The position numbers and the translations under genes are program-made. The notes beneath the pieces are model-generated. The model saw only the letters and a list, made by a program, of their open reading frames with translations, was not told where the DNA came from and made no database searches. A stretch of DNA of 64,000 nucleotides from Actinoplanes teichomyceticus ATCC 31121 (lineage in GTDB: Bacteria > Actinomycetota > Actinomycetes > Mycobacteriales > Micromonosporaceae), in the NCBI RefSeq assembly GCF_003711105.1, contig NZ_CP023865.1:8043001-8107000 (forward strand). Reading direction: 5' to 3'. Positions 15,081-23,789 of this stretch are shown piece after piece. Numbering within the stretch: position 1 is the stretch's first letter; the number at the start of each line of letters is the position of its first letter.

Positions 15081-18000
15081 GTGCCTGATGAGCCGACCGC
15101 GGGACTGTATGAGGACGTCGTCACAGAATCCCTCCTCGCCAGACTTGCTGACGTCGACGAGAGGCTGATCGAGAAGCACGGGATGCGCTCGGCGGAGGCC
15201 TCGGACCGGTTCGCCCGGCTGCTCGCTCGACAGGTCGAACGGGCTCTGGACACGGTTCCGGAGGCCGATCGCGTCCGGGTCGGTGTTGAGGTGGCTCGGT
15301 CACTCCTGGAGGTCTTGCACGAACGCCTTCCCCGGGCCGACTCGACCACGGAGCGACCCACCGCACCGGGTGAAGCCCTCACCGCGATCGGAACCTTTGA
15401 TCTAGCCGGTGTCGCACAATTCCCAAGACGACCCTTGATACCGCTAGTCGACACCACGCTGTTGACCAACGCACCGGGCGAGCCACGAGTCGGTAATCAG
15501 GTGTTGGCAGAGATCGAGTCGGCCGACGCCATCGACCTGGTCATGGCTTTCATTCGACGCAGCGGCTTACGACCACTGCTGGGGGCCCTGAAGAAGCATT
15601 GCGACCAGGGCAAGCCACTTCGCGTACTGACCACGACATATACCGGCTCAACCGAGCCTGAGGCATTGGCTCTGCTGACCGAACTGGGTGCTGAGGTACG
15701 GGTTTCATACGATCTGACGACCGCGCGGCTGCATGCCAAGGCCTGGCTCTTTCACCGGCACTCCGCGTTGAGCACGGCGTACGTGGGCTCGTCCAATTTG
15801 ACGCATTCCGCGCAGATAGCCGGCATGGAGTGGAACGTACGGGTATCCGCGGCCCGCAATCCTGATGTGGTCAGCAAGATCGGTGCGGTCTTCCAGAACT
15901 ACTGGCTCAGCGGTGACTTTGTGCCGTACGTCGAGGAGCAATTCCGTGCCGCCCTCGATCTGGGACGGCAGCGTGGCGACCGGCATCAGACCACGCTGAG
16001 CCCGATTGAGATCCGGCTCGAACCGTTCCAGGAACGGCTGCTGGAACGGATCGAGGTGGCCCGGCAGAACGGCTGGCATCACAATTTGCTCGTCTCGGCG
16101 ACCGGCACCGGGAAGACTGTCATGGCCGCTGTGGACTACGCGCGTCTGCGCAAGCGGCTCGGCCGGGCTCGGCTGCTCTTCATTGCGCATCGCCGGGAGA
16201 TCCTGCAGCAGAGCCTGAGCACTTTCCGGCACGCCATTCGCGACTACACGTTCGGCGATCTCTGGCTGGGCGGGCACCGCCCGGAAGCATACGATCATCT
16301 CTTCGCCTCGGTACAGACCCTCGCTAGTCACGGCCCGGAGAGGCTGGCCGCGGACCATTTTGATGTCGTCATCATCGACGAGTTTCACCACGCTGCCGCG
16401 GAATCCTATGAGAAGGTCTTGAAGCACCTCAGACCGAAAGAGCTTCTCGGGTTGACCGCGACGCCGGAACGAGCCGACGGCCTTCCGATCTTGCACTGGT
16501 TCGGGGACCGGATCGCCGCCGAGTTGCGGCTGTGGGATGCTATCGAACAGCATCGCCTGTCGCCGTTCGTCTACTACGGGATCCACGACGGCATCGACCT
16601 AACCGATATCCCGTGGCGGCGTGGGCAGGGTTATGACCTGAACGCCCTGACTGAGGCTTACGTAGGCAACGAAAGCTGGATCCGCTTCGTATACGACCAG
16701 CTGCACAAACATGTCGACAACGTGCACTTCATTCGGTGTCTCGGGTTCTGCGCGAGCGTCGACCATGCCCGTTACATGGCCGCCGAGTTCCACAAGCTGG
16801 GCATCACCGCGGTGGCGGTATCCGGCACCAGCTCTGATGAGGAGCGGCGTGCCGCTCTTCGTGGGTTGGAAGACGGCACGATCCAGGTGGTCTTCTCCGT
16901 CGACCTCTTCAACGAGGGTGTCGATGTGCCGGCAGTGGACACCCTGCTCTTCCTACGACCGACCGATAGCGCCACCCTGTTTCTCCAGCAGTTGGGTCGA
17001 GGCCTACGCCTCATGGAGGGCAAGACGGTCTGCACCGTCCTGGACTTCGTCGGCCTGCACCGTCGTGAGTTCCGTTTCGATCGTCGGTATCGCGCCCTGA
17101 TCGGCGGCAGTCGACGGGATTTAGAGAAGGCTGTCGAAGACGGCTTTCCGTTCCTGCCGGCAGGTTGTCACATGGAACTGGACAGGGTGGCTCAAGGGGT
17201 TGTACTCCGCAGCATCCGGGAGGCAGTTCCGGCGCACTGGAAGTCCCGCCTACGGGAGCTCAAAGCCCTTGCCCAGGCCCGGAAGAGCATCACGCTGACT
17301 GACTATCTCACCGAAACCGGACTTGAACTCTCCGACATCTATGCCAACAACAGCAGTTGGTCGGATCTACGCGAGGCTGCCGGTCTGCCGGTGGCCGAGC
17401 CCGGTCCCAGTGAAGCACTCCTGCGCCGGGCGTTGGGTCGGCTGCAGCATATCGATGATCGACAGCGCCTCACCGCGTATCGGCAACTAGCCGGTGAAAC
17501 TCGGCCGGAAGTTGGGTCGGGGGACGGCACACGTCGACGCCTGCTCCGCATGCTGGTGGCCGCCATCGGCGATCAAGTGCTAGGCAAGGACAATTCGCTG
17601 GCCGAGGCCGTCCAGCTGATCTGGTCCCACCCTCAGGTTATGGCCGAACTCGGTGAGCTGATGCATGCTCTCCGCAACGCGCCGGATCACGTACAGCAGG
17701 AGGCGCTTCCCGGCGTACCGCTGCAGATTCACGGCCGGTACACCCGGATTGAGATCCTGGCAGCCGTCGGTGAGGGCAAGTGGGCGAAAACCCCGCCGTG
17801 GCGCGAAGGCGTTTATGACGCCAAAGGCATCGGCGCTGATCTGCTCGCCTTCACCCTGGACAAGACCAGCGGCGACTTTTCGCCAACCACGCGGTACCAG
17901 GACTACGCGATCAGCCGGGAACTGATCCATTGGGAGAGCCAGTCAACGACCGCCGCCAACAGCCCGACCGGGCAGCGATATCAGAATCACGTGGCGATGG

Positions 18001-18173
18001 GTCGATCAATACTTCTGTTCGCCCGACCACGAGTCACCGACCGTTCCTTCTGGTTCCTCGGGCCAGCCGAGTACGTCAGCCACGAGGGCGAACGGCCGAT
18101 GGCCGTGACCTGGCGACTCAAGACGCCGCTCTCCGGTGATCTATACGCCCAGTTCGCTGCGGCGATCGCGTAG
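15081..18173 (+). CDS. PLD-superfamily II helicase-DUF3427 protein
   Basis: A 1030-residue multidomain protein. Order: N-terminal helical region; phospholipase D-like nuclease domain with one HxK motif (HAKAWLFHR, near residue 217) and GSSNLT (near 236); SF2 helicase with Walker A ATGTGKT (340-346), DEFH box (433-436), GLTATPE (near 457), and motif VI QQLGRGLR (near 640); then a C-terminal DUF3427-type region (about 790-1030). This domain set is known from helicases in variable loci and phage-defence islands. The GTG start is kept because GLYEDVVTESLLARL right after it matches the family. Base composition is clearly less GC-rich than neighbouring genes, suggesting acquisition. It stands alone beside purC. 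Confidence 0.92.
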   Translation: MPDEPTAGLYEDVVTESLLARLADVDERLIEKHGMRSAEASDRFARLLARQVERALDTVPEADRVRVGVEVARSLLEVLHERLPRADSTTERPTAPGEALTAIGTFDLAGVAQFPRRPLIPLVDTTLLTNAPGEPRVGNQVLAEIESADAIDLVMAFIRRSGLRPLLGALKKHCDQGKPLRVLTTTYTGSTEPEALALLTELGAEVRVSYDLTTARLHAKAWLFHRHSALSTAYVGSSNLTHSAQIAGMEWNVRVSAARNPDVVSKIGAVFQNYWLSGDFVPYVEEQFRAALDLGRQRGDRHQTTLSPIEIRLEPFQERLLERIEVARQNGWHHNLLVSATGTGKTVMAAVDYARLRKRLGRARLLFIAHRREILQQSLSTFRHAIRDYTFGDLWLGGHRPEAYDHLFASVQTLASHGPERLAADHFDVVIIDEFHHAAAESYEKVLKHLRPKELLGLTATPERADGLPILHWFGDRIAAELRLWDAIEQHRLSPFVYYGIHDGIDLTDIPWRRGQGYDLNALTEAYVGNESWIRFVYDQLHKHVDNVHFIRCLGFCASVDHARYMAAEFHKLGITAVAVSGTSSDEERRAALRGLEDGTIQVVFSVDLFNEGVDVPAVDTLLFLRPTDSATLFLQQLGRGLRLMEGKTVCTVLDFVGLHRREFRFDRRYRALIGGSRRDLEKAVEDGFPFLPAGCHMELDRVAQGVVLRSIREAVPAHWKSRLRELKALAQARKSITLTDYLTETGLELSDIYANNSSWSDLREAAGLPVAEPGPSEALLRRALGRLQHIDDRQRLTAYRQLAGETRPEVGSGDGTRRRLLRMLVAAIGDQVLGKDNSLAEAVQLIWSHPQVMAELGELMHALRNAPDHVQQEALPGVPLQIHGRYTRIEILAAVGEGKWAKTPPWREGVYDAKGIGADLLAFTLDKTSGDFSPTTRYQDYAISRELIHWESQSTTAANSPTGQRYQNHVAMGRSILLFARPRVTDRSFWFLGPAEYVSHEGERPMAVTWRLKTPLSGDLYAQFAAAIA

Positions 18174-19310
18174 CTCCGGGAGATAGGTGGTCAGGCGGGG
18201 GCCGTTGACCTGGTACAGCCGGCCGCCCGTGACGATCACCCCGCCCGGCACGGTGGGGCCGGCCGGCGCTCCGGTGCTGGCGTTCAGGACCCGGCTCCCG
18301 GTGTAGACCAGGCCACCGGCCAGCACCGGCTGGGTGATCGGGCCGGGGAAGGTGTACGACCAGAGGGCGCGGCCGGTGCCGGCGGCCAGGGCGGTGAGCC
18401 TCACGCCGTCGGCCACGTAGAGGCGGGGACCGTCGGTGGCGAGCAGCGGGGTGCCCCGGCCGGGGAGGGCCAGCAGGACCGCGCCGGTCCTGGCGTCGAC
18501 GGACAGCAGCACGCCGGAGCGGTCGGTGACGTAGAACCGATCCGCCGCCGGGCTCGCGGCCTGCACCTGCCACGTCGCGCGGCGCGACCAGCGCGGGGCG
18601 CCGGTGGCGATGTCGACGGCGACCGTTGTGCCGGTCGGGACACCGGAGCCGTCGGTGGTCGCCAGCGGGACGAGGCCGTCGGCGGAGACGCCGCTGGACG
18701 CGTGCCGGGGCCGGCTCCACAGCAGCCGGCCGTCGCGTACCCGGTAGGCGGCCACCCGGTCCTCGTCGGACGGTGACGTGCCGGAGACCAGGACCACGTT
18801 CTTGTCCACCACGACCGAGTCGATGGGATTGTCCGGTTCCAGCCGCCAGCGGACCCGGCCGGTGGCGGTGTCCAGCGCGGTGAGGCGGCCGTCCGGGTCA
18901 CTCATCGAGTTGCAGTCGCCGTTGGCGAGGATCAGCAGGTCGCCGGCGACAGCCAGCCGCGCGGTGCTGTTGTCGTCGGCGTGCTCCCAGGTGAAGCGCC
19001 AGGACAGGGCGCCGGAGGACGGGCGGTAGGCGGAAACGCCCGCGCGGTCGGTGGCGAACACCCGGCCGGCGCCGAGGACCGGCGCCGAGAACCCGGAGCA
19101 GCTCTCGTCGAGGTGGCGCAGGTGGACCGACCAGCTCCTGGTCAGCCGGCCGACGGTGGCCGGGGTGAGCGCCGCCTCGTGCGGGTTGAACCAGCTGTCT
19201 TCGGCGTCGTAGCCGGGATGGTCCCAGCGGGGCGTGGCCGCCTGCGCCGGGCCGGGAAGGGCGAGGCCGACGAACACCAGGGCGGTGACGGTACGACGGA
19301 GAGCCTGCAC
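18141..19310 (-). CDS. Secreted PQQ-type beta-propeller protein
   Basis: A 389-residue exported protein: signal peptide (about 1-26, ALPGPAQA cleavage region) and a propeller of PQQ-like blades recognisable by repeats such as LTALDTATGRVRWRLEPDN, VAVDIATGAPRWSR, LSVDARTGAVLLALPG and LTALAAGTGRALWSY. No quinoprotein catalytic residues could be assigned, so a binding or scaffold role is more likely than dehydrogenase activity. GTG 19310 follows TATTTT by 6 nt. Its 3' end overlaps the helicase tail-to-tail by 33 bp. It lies 92 bp beyond the LPMO-DUF305 pair on the same strand and may belong to that unit. Confidence 0.85.
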   Translation of the reverse strand: MQALRRTVTALVFVGLALPGPAQAATPRWDHPGYDAEDSWFNPHEAALTPATVGRLTRSWSVHLRHLDESCSGFSAPVLGAGRVFATDRAGVSAYRPSSGALSWRFTWEHADDNSTARLAVAGDLLILANGDCNSMSDPDGRLTALDTATGRVRWRLEPDNPIDSVVVDKNVVLVSGTSPSDEDRVAAYRVRDGRLLWSRPRHASSGVSADGLVPLATTDGSGVPTGTTVAVDIATGAPRWSRRATWQVQAASPAADRFYVTDRSGVLLSVDARTGAVLLALPGRGTPLLATDGPRLYVADGVRLTALAAGTGRALWSYTFPGPITQPVLAGGLVYTGSRVLNASTGAPAGPTVPGGVIVTGGRLYQVNGPRLTTYLPELRDRRSELGV

Positions 19311-19322
19311 ACCCGGAAAATA
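19311..19322 (-). promoter_or_regulatory. Leaderless -10 box for the PQQ-propeller gene
   Basis: On the minus strand TATTTT ends 6 nt before GTG 19310, with no Shine-Dalgarno. Confidence 0.5.
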
Positions 19323-19402
19323 GCGTACGGATCGGGCGTACGACGGGGAAAGCGGATGGCCCGCCCACCGGGGGCGGACCATCCGCGGTGACCCACGGCG
19401 GA

Positions 19403-20008
19403 TCAGCTGTTGATCAGCTTGAGCATCTGCTGGACCTGGTCGCCGCGGGACTGCCTGACCCGCTCGGCGAACTGCTTGGCCTGCGCGTTCGCGCCCTTGT
19501 CCAGTTCGATCCGGGCCATCTCGACGGCGTTGTGCTGGTGTGCCAGGAACAGGTTGAGGAAGGCGGTCTCGAAGTCGGCCGTGCGCACCGTCCGCAACGC
19601 CTTGATCTCGCTCTCGGTGGTGCTCGGCAGGCCGCCGTGGTCGGCGTGGACGCTGACCCGCTTGTCGACCGTGGTGGGCTTGCCCCACTCGGTCAGCCAG
19701 TTCCTCATCATGGTCAGCTCGTCGGCCTGGGTCAGCTCGACCGCCTTGGCCAGGTCGACCACGTCGGCACGCTGTGCCCGGGCGGCGCCGATCTTCGCCA
19801 TCTCCAGGCCCTGCTGCTGGTGGTCGACCAGCATCTGCAGGAACATCACGTCGTTGGCGTTGAAGGTCGAGCCGGCGGTGATCTCGGCGACGTTCTGCAC
19901 GGCCGGCGCGGCGGCGCCGCCCTCGGGCGCGGACGAGGTCTTGTCGGTCCCGCACGCCCCGAGCAGGAACGGCAGGGCGAGCGCGGCGGCTACCAGGCGG
20001 CGCTTCAC
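19403..20008 (-). CDS. DUF305 lipoprotein, candidate copper-binding protein
   Basis: A 201-residue lipoprotein: basic start, hydrophobic stretch and a lipobox LGAC with Cys19 as lipid site. The mature part is the DUF305 fold (ferritin-like helices) with its two His/Met motifs, MLVDHQQQGLEMA and LFLAHQHNAVEMARIEL. Some DUF305 proteins, such as cyanobacterial CopM, bind copper outside the membrane. The GTG start at 20008 overlaps the LPMO stop codon by 4 nt (GTGA), so the two proteins are translationally coupled; since LPMOs need copper, a copper-delivery role is the natural inference. Confidence 0.93.
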   Translation of the reverse strand: MKRRLVAAALALPFLLGACGTDKTSSAPEGGAAAPAVQNVAEITAGSTFNANDVMFLQMLVDHQQQGLEMAKIGAARAQRADVVDLAKAVELTQADELTMMRNWLTEWGKPTTVDKRVSVHADHGGLPSTTESEIKALRTVRTADFETAFLNLFLAHQHNAVEMARIELDKGANAQAKQFAERVRQSRGDQVQQMLKLINS

Positions 20009-20838
20009 AGCGGCAGCCAGAGGGCGAGGGTGAACACCGACGGCTCCCAGCTGCGGATCGAGGTGTGCGGCTGCCGGCACCTGTAGGACGCCCCGTTGTA
20101 GGTCACCACGTCGCCGGCGCGGTAGCCGACGCCGGCCGCCCAGGCGCTGCCGTTCTGCGCGGGCGCGGAGGTGGCGGAGCTGGTCGCGGTCGCGGTGGCG
20201 GTCGGCGCCGCGGTGGCGGTCGCGGTGGGAGCCGTGGTGGTCGCGGTGGCGGTCGGGGCCGGCGCCGCGGTGGTCGGGGCGGTGGTCGGGGCCGCGGTGG
20301 GCGCCTTCGTCGGGGTCGCCGCCGCGCCGCCACCGATGTTCAGGTCGATGCAGCTGTAGAAGGAGTTCACGGTGTCCGCGATGTTCCAGACGGCGAGGAC
20401 GGTGTGCCGGCCCGGGTACCTGCTCAGGTCCACGGTGTGGCTGACGGTCGCCTCCGGGATGGCGTTGTTGTCGTCGAACGTGGCGACCTGGGCCCCGTCC
20501 ACGTAGTACACCCAGCTGGCGGTGCGGTGCCGCGCGGTCAGCACCCAGTTGAACTTCGCCGAGGTGCCGACGCTGGTGGCCGGCCAGTTGCGGGAGTTGT
20601 CGTTGAGCACCCCGAAGGCGGCGTTCCCGCCGTTGCACTGCTTGGAGCCCTTCGGCGCCTCGACGCTCTGCGGCTCGAACTGGATCGCGCCGCAGTCGGT
20701 GACCGTGCCGGCGGCGCAGAGCGCCTGCCGGCTCGGCGGCGACGAGACGTATCCGTGGGCCAGGGCCGGTGAGGCGATCACCAGAGTCGACGCGACCATC
20801 CCCAGGGTGGCCAGCGGGTAGGCGATCTTCCTGCGCAT
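20005..20838 (-). CDS. AA10 lytic polysaccharide monooxygenase with C-terminal CBM5/12
   Basis: A 277-residue secreted copper enzyme that oxidatively cuts chitin (or cellulose). Signal peptide residues 1-27, cleaved after ALA so that His28 becomes the N-terminal copper ligand (HGYVSSPPSRQ). The second histidine of the brace is His104 (VLTARHRTASW). The AA10 core runs to about residue 170, followed by a Thr/Ala/Pro linker and a CBM5/12 chitin-binding module (WAAGVGYRAGDVVTYNGASY). GGAGAA lies 6-7 nt before the ATG. It is translationally coupled to the DUF305 lipoprotein, and the histidine kinase pair lies directly upstream on the same strand. Confidence 0.95.
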   Translation of the reverse strand: MRRKIAYPLATLGMVASTLVIASPALAHGYVSSPPSRQALCAAGTVTDCGAIQFEPQSVEAPKGSKQCNGGNAAFGVLNDNSRNWPATSVGTSAKFNWVLTARHRTASWVYYVDGAQVATFDDNNAIPEATVSHTVDLSRYPGRHTVLAVWNIADTVNSFYSCIDLNIGGGAAATPTKAPTAAPTTAPTTAAPAPTATATTTAPTATATAAPTATATATSSATSAPAQNGSAWAAGVGYRAGDVVTYNGASYRCRQPHTSIRSWEPSVFTLALWLPL

Positions 20839-20898
20839 GTCACTTCTCCAGACATCTCGTCCTGGCTGCTTACCGGCCGGAACGTTAGGCGCGGCTGC

Positions 20899-20916
20899 CA
20901 TAACGGAGCCTTAAGG
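20899..20916 (-). promoter_or_regulatory. TTAAGG/TTATGG pair upstream of the LPMO gene
   Basis: On the minus strand TTAAGG (20914-20909, inside the palindrome CCTTAAGG) is followed 10 bp later by TTATGG (20904-20899). The same hexamer and the same 10-bp spacing occur upstream of the chitinase at 1542. Confidence 0.4.
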
Positions 20917-20953
20917 AGACCGAAAACCCGCCTGAAAACGGTGATCCACCGGA

Positions 20954-22273
20954 TCAGGGCACCGTCCGCCGGCGCCGGCGCGGCGCCGGCTCCTGCGGTG
21001 TCTCGTCGGCGGAGGTCAGCAGGAAGCCGACCCGGGCGCCGCCCAGCGGGCTGCGCCCGACGACCAACTGCCCGCGTACGGTGTCCGCCGCCCGGCGCAC
21101 GATGTCCAGCCCCAGCCCGGTGGAGCCGGCCCCGCTGTACCCGCGCTGCACGGCGGCCGCGGGGTCCGGGATGCCCGGGCCGGCGTCGTCCACCAGCAGG
21201 CCGGTCGTGGAGACGCTGACCCGGAACGCCACCCCCTCCGGCGTGTGCGAGAAGACGTTGCCGAGCATCGCGTCGACCACCAGGATCACGTCGCTGCGCG
21301 ACATCGGCACCGGCACCGGCTCGTGCCCGCCGACCACCTCCCACGGCCGCTCCTGGTCCTCGGCCAGCACCGACCAGAACGCCAGCCGGTCGGCCAGCAC
21401 CTCGACCAGGTCGCACCGCTGGTTGCCGCGGTCCTCCACGCCGAGCCGGGCGCCGTTGATGATCGCGTCGAGCTCCTCGTCGAGCAGGTCGCACGCCTCC
21501 CGCATCCGGTCCGCGATCGGGCCGGGCGGGATGGTCTCGGCGTCCAGGCGCAGCGCGGTCAACGGCGTACGCAGGCGGTGTGACAGATCGGCCGCCAGTT
21601 CCCGTTCCCGGTCCAGCAACCGTCGCAGGTCGCCGGCCATGGTGTTGAACGCCTGCGCGGCGTCGCGCAGCTCGCGCGGGCCGGTGGGTTCGAGCCGCTC
21701 GTTGAGCTCACCGGCGCCGAGGCGGCGGGTCGACTCGGCGAGCCGGCGGGTGGACCGGACCAGCTGCGCGCCGAGCCGGTCGGCCAGCAGCGTCGAGCCG
21801 CCGACCAGCACCACGGCCAGCCCGAACAGCGCCAGCCAGGCCGACATGACGCCGCGGCGCATCTCGTCGTCGGTGACGAACACCTCGACGACCACGGTGC
21901 GCCCGTCGGTGAGCACGGTCGGCTGCAGGTAGGCGAGGCCGCCCTGGGCGGTCGCGGTCGCCGAGCGGCGCTGCCGCGCGGCGCGCTCGACGGTCGCGTC
22001 GCTCAGGTGCGAGGTCCCGATCGGGTCGAGCCCGGGCAGGTGTACGGCGAGCAGCCCGGCGCTGCCCGCCGAGGTGCTCGCCACCGCGTTGGTCAGCGCG
22101 GTCGGGTCGGCGTTCACCCCGAGCACGGTGACGATCGAGGTGGCCTGCTGACGGGCCTCGGAGACGGCCCGGTCATGGGCGATCTGCCAGATCGCGACGG
22201 CCAGCGGGACCAGGAACGCCAGCGCCACCATCGAGGTGATGGCCAGGGCCAGCCGGTTCAGCGCCCATCTCAT
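20954..22273 (-). CDS. Two-component sensor histidine kinase
   Basis: A 439-residue membrane kinase. TM1 (about 10-30), extracytoplasmic sensor domain (about 35-140), TM2 (about 142-162), HAMP (about 163-215), HisKA with phospho-acceptor His232 (LAADLSHRLRTPLTALR), and a HATPase domain with N box NVFSHTPEG, G1 DDAGPGIP and G2 STGLGLDIVRR. The ATG overlaps the stop of the response regulator gene by 4 nt, so it is the partner of that regulator. The ligand is unknown; the sensor domain is small and not similar to a named sensor family by eye. Confidence 0.95.
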   Translation of the reverse strand: MRWALNRLALAITSMVALAFLVPLAVAIWQIAHDRAVSEARQQATSIVTVLGVNADPTALTNAVASTSAGSAGLLAVHLPGLDPIGTSHLSDATVERAARQRRSATATAQGGLAYLQPTVLTDGRTVVVEVFVTDDEMRRGVMSAWLALFGLAVVLVGGSTLLADRLGAQLVRSTRRLAESTRRLGAGELNERLEPTGPRELRDAAQAFNTMAGDLRRLLDRERELAADLSHRLRTPLTALRLDAETIPPGPIADRMREACDLLDEELDAIINGARLGVEDRGNQRCDLVEVLADRLAFWSVLAEDQERPWEVVGGHEPVPVPMSRSDVILVVDAMLGNVFSHTPEGVAFRVSVSTTGLLVDDAGPGIPDPAAAVQRGYSGAGSTGLGLDIVRRAADTVRGQLVVGRSPLGGARVGFLLTSADETPQEPAPRRRRRTVP

Positions 22274-22956
22274 TGCGGGTCGACCATCATCACGCCGACA
22301 CCGCGCACGGTGTGCAGGAAGCGCGGCTTGGCGGCGGTCTCCCCGAGCTTGCGGCGCAGCCAGGAGATGTGCACGTCGATGGTCTGCTCCTCACCGATGC
22401 GGGCCTGGTTCCACACCTGGTTCATCAGTTCCCGCCGGCTGATCACCTGGCCGACGCGTTCGGCCAGGTAGGTCAGCACGTCGAACTCGCGGCGGGTCAG
22501 CTGCAACGGTTCGCCGCGCAGCTCGGCGCGGCGCTGTCTCGGTTTGATCACCAGCTCACCGACGGTGATCGCGTTCGGCGCCTGCTCGGTGGTGGTGCGC
22601 GCGCGGCGCAGCACCGCGGAGATCCGGGCCAGGATGTGGCCGCCGGAGAACGGCTTGGTCACGTAGTCGTCGGCGCCGGCGCTCAGCAGTGCGATGATGT
22701 CCGCCTCCGAGCGCCGGGCGGTCGCCACGATCACCGGCACGTCGGAGACCGTACGCATCATCCGCAGCGCGTCGGTGCCGTCGATGTCGGGCAGCCCGAG
22801 GTCCAGGATGACCAGGTCGGGCCGCTCCTGAGTGACGATCTTCAGCGCCTGGGCGGCCTGGCCGACCGGGCGCACCACATGACCGGCATCGGACAGCGCA
22901 CGGGTCAGTGCGGCCGCGATGTTGCGGTCGTCCTCGACCAACAGGATCAACGCCAT
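22270..22956 (-). CDS. OmpR/PhoB family response regulator
   Basis: A 228-residue regulator. Receiver domain (1-115) with acidic pair Glu8/Asp9-Asp10, phospho-acceptor Asp52 (VILDLGLPDIDG), and the Lys of VTKPF; winged-helix DNA-binding domain (about 130-225) with LTRREFDVLTYLAERVGQVI and VDVHISWLRRKLG-like recognition helix (VHISWLRRKLGE) and VRGVGVMM. ATG 22956 is preceded at 7 nt by TATGGT, so it is likely leaderless. First gene of a regulator-kinase operon; divergent from the membrane protein at 22985. Confidence 0.95.
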   Translation of the reverse strand: MALILLVEDDRNIAAALTRALSDAGHVVRPVGQAAQALKIVTQERPDLVILDLGLPDIDGTDALRMMRTVSDVPVIVATARRSEADIIALLSAGADDYVTKPFSGGHILARISAVLRRARTTTEQAPNAITVGELVIKPRQRRAELRGEPLQLTRREFDVLTYLAERVGQVISRRELMNQVWNQARIGEEQTIDVHISWLRRKLGETAAKPRFLHTVRGVGVMMVDPQ

Positions 22957-22969
22957 GGCGTACACCATA
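22957..22969 (-). promoter_or_regulatory. Leaderless -10 box for the response regulator gene
   Basis: On the minus strand TATGGT ends 7 nt before ATG 22956; no Shine-Dalgarno present. Confidence 0.55.
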
Positions 22970-22984
22970 GGACCAGGTGAGAGG

Positions 22985-23623
22985 ATGAGCTCCGTGCGAT
23001 CTTCCCGGTGGCTGCCGATGGCCGGCTGGTTCCTGGCGACCGCGACCAGCATCGTGCTCTCCTGGGTCGCGCTGCTCCCGGTGCTCAACGCCGCCCGCCC
23101 GGACGTCGGGGCGCTGCCCGACATCGATCAGGTGCCGGCCGCCGACGTGATGCCGCCGGCCTCGGACCCGCCGGTCTCCGACCCACCGACCGCGGCCCGC
23201 ACCGAGCCGAGCCGCTCGGCGCAGCCGACCCGCGGCTCGGCGCCGTCCTCACCGGCGGGCACCAGCCGACCGCCCACCACCCGGCCCACCACCGGCGAGC
23301 CGGCGACGTCCGCCCCGGCCGCGACGACGAAGCCGGCCACCACGACGCAGAACGGCTGGACCGTCACGACCGGGGCGGACGGGGTGCGGACGTACGTACG
23401 CTCGGTCGCGGTCGAGGGTGGCCAGGCGGTCGTCAAGATGACCAGCGACGGCGTGGTCTCCCTGGTCACCGCCACCCCCGCGGACGGTTACGCGGTGCAG
23501 AAGACGCAGAGCTCACCGTCCGACATGGCGGTCTACTTCAACGAGACCAACCACAGCTTCATCATCCGTGCCATCTGGTGGAACAACGCCCCGTTCACGG
23601 AGATCAACGAGATCGGCTCCTGA
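22985..23623 (+). CDS. Hypothetical membrane-anchored protein with Pro/Thr linker
   Basis: About 212 residues, not recognised. One N-terminal membrane helix (about 12-33, WLPMAGWFLATATSIVLSWV), a long Pro/Ser/Thr/Ala linker (about 45-120), then a compact beta-rich outer domain (GWTVTTGADGVRTYVRSVAV and MAVYFNETNHSFIIRAIWWN). It resembles the layout of anchored sensor accessory proteins. ATG 22985 is used; GTG 22994 is an alternative with GAGAGG upstream. It is divergent from the response regulator gene, only 28 bp away, so it may be a target or partner of that system. Confidence 0.75.
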   Translation: MSSVRSSRWLPMAGWFLATATSIVLSWVALLPVLNAARPDVGALPDIDQVPAADVMPPASDPPVSDPPTAARTEPSRSAQPTRGSAPSSPAGTSRPPTTRPTTGEPATSAPAATTKPATTTQNGWTVTTGADGVRTYVRSVAVEGGQAVVKMTSDGVVSLVTATPADGYAVQKTQSSPSDMAVYFNETNHSFIIRAIWWNNAPFTEINEIGS

Positions 23624-23789
23624 CGCCATTTGCAGGGATAACGCTCCCTCGACACCGCGCAAGGGTTTTCCCTGATTCGGTGACGTTCGTCGATGCTTAA
23701 CGTCTCACCACAAGTCATCCAGGTGTGACCCATCGTCCACGGACGGTCGAAACCCGCCCGCCACCCCCCGGGCGGGAAAGGAGCCAGGC

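Noticed and set aside
15081..18173. A larger defence island around the helicase
   Set aside because: Neighbours are purC and a secreted propeller gene; no methyltransferase, nuclease or integrase is present.
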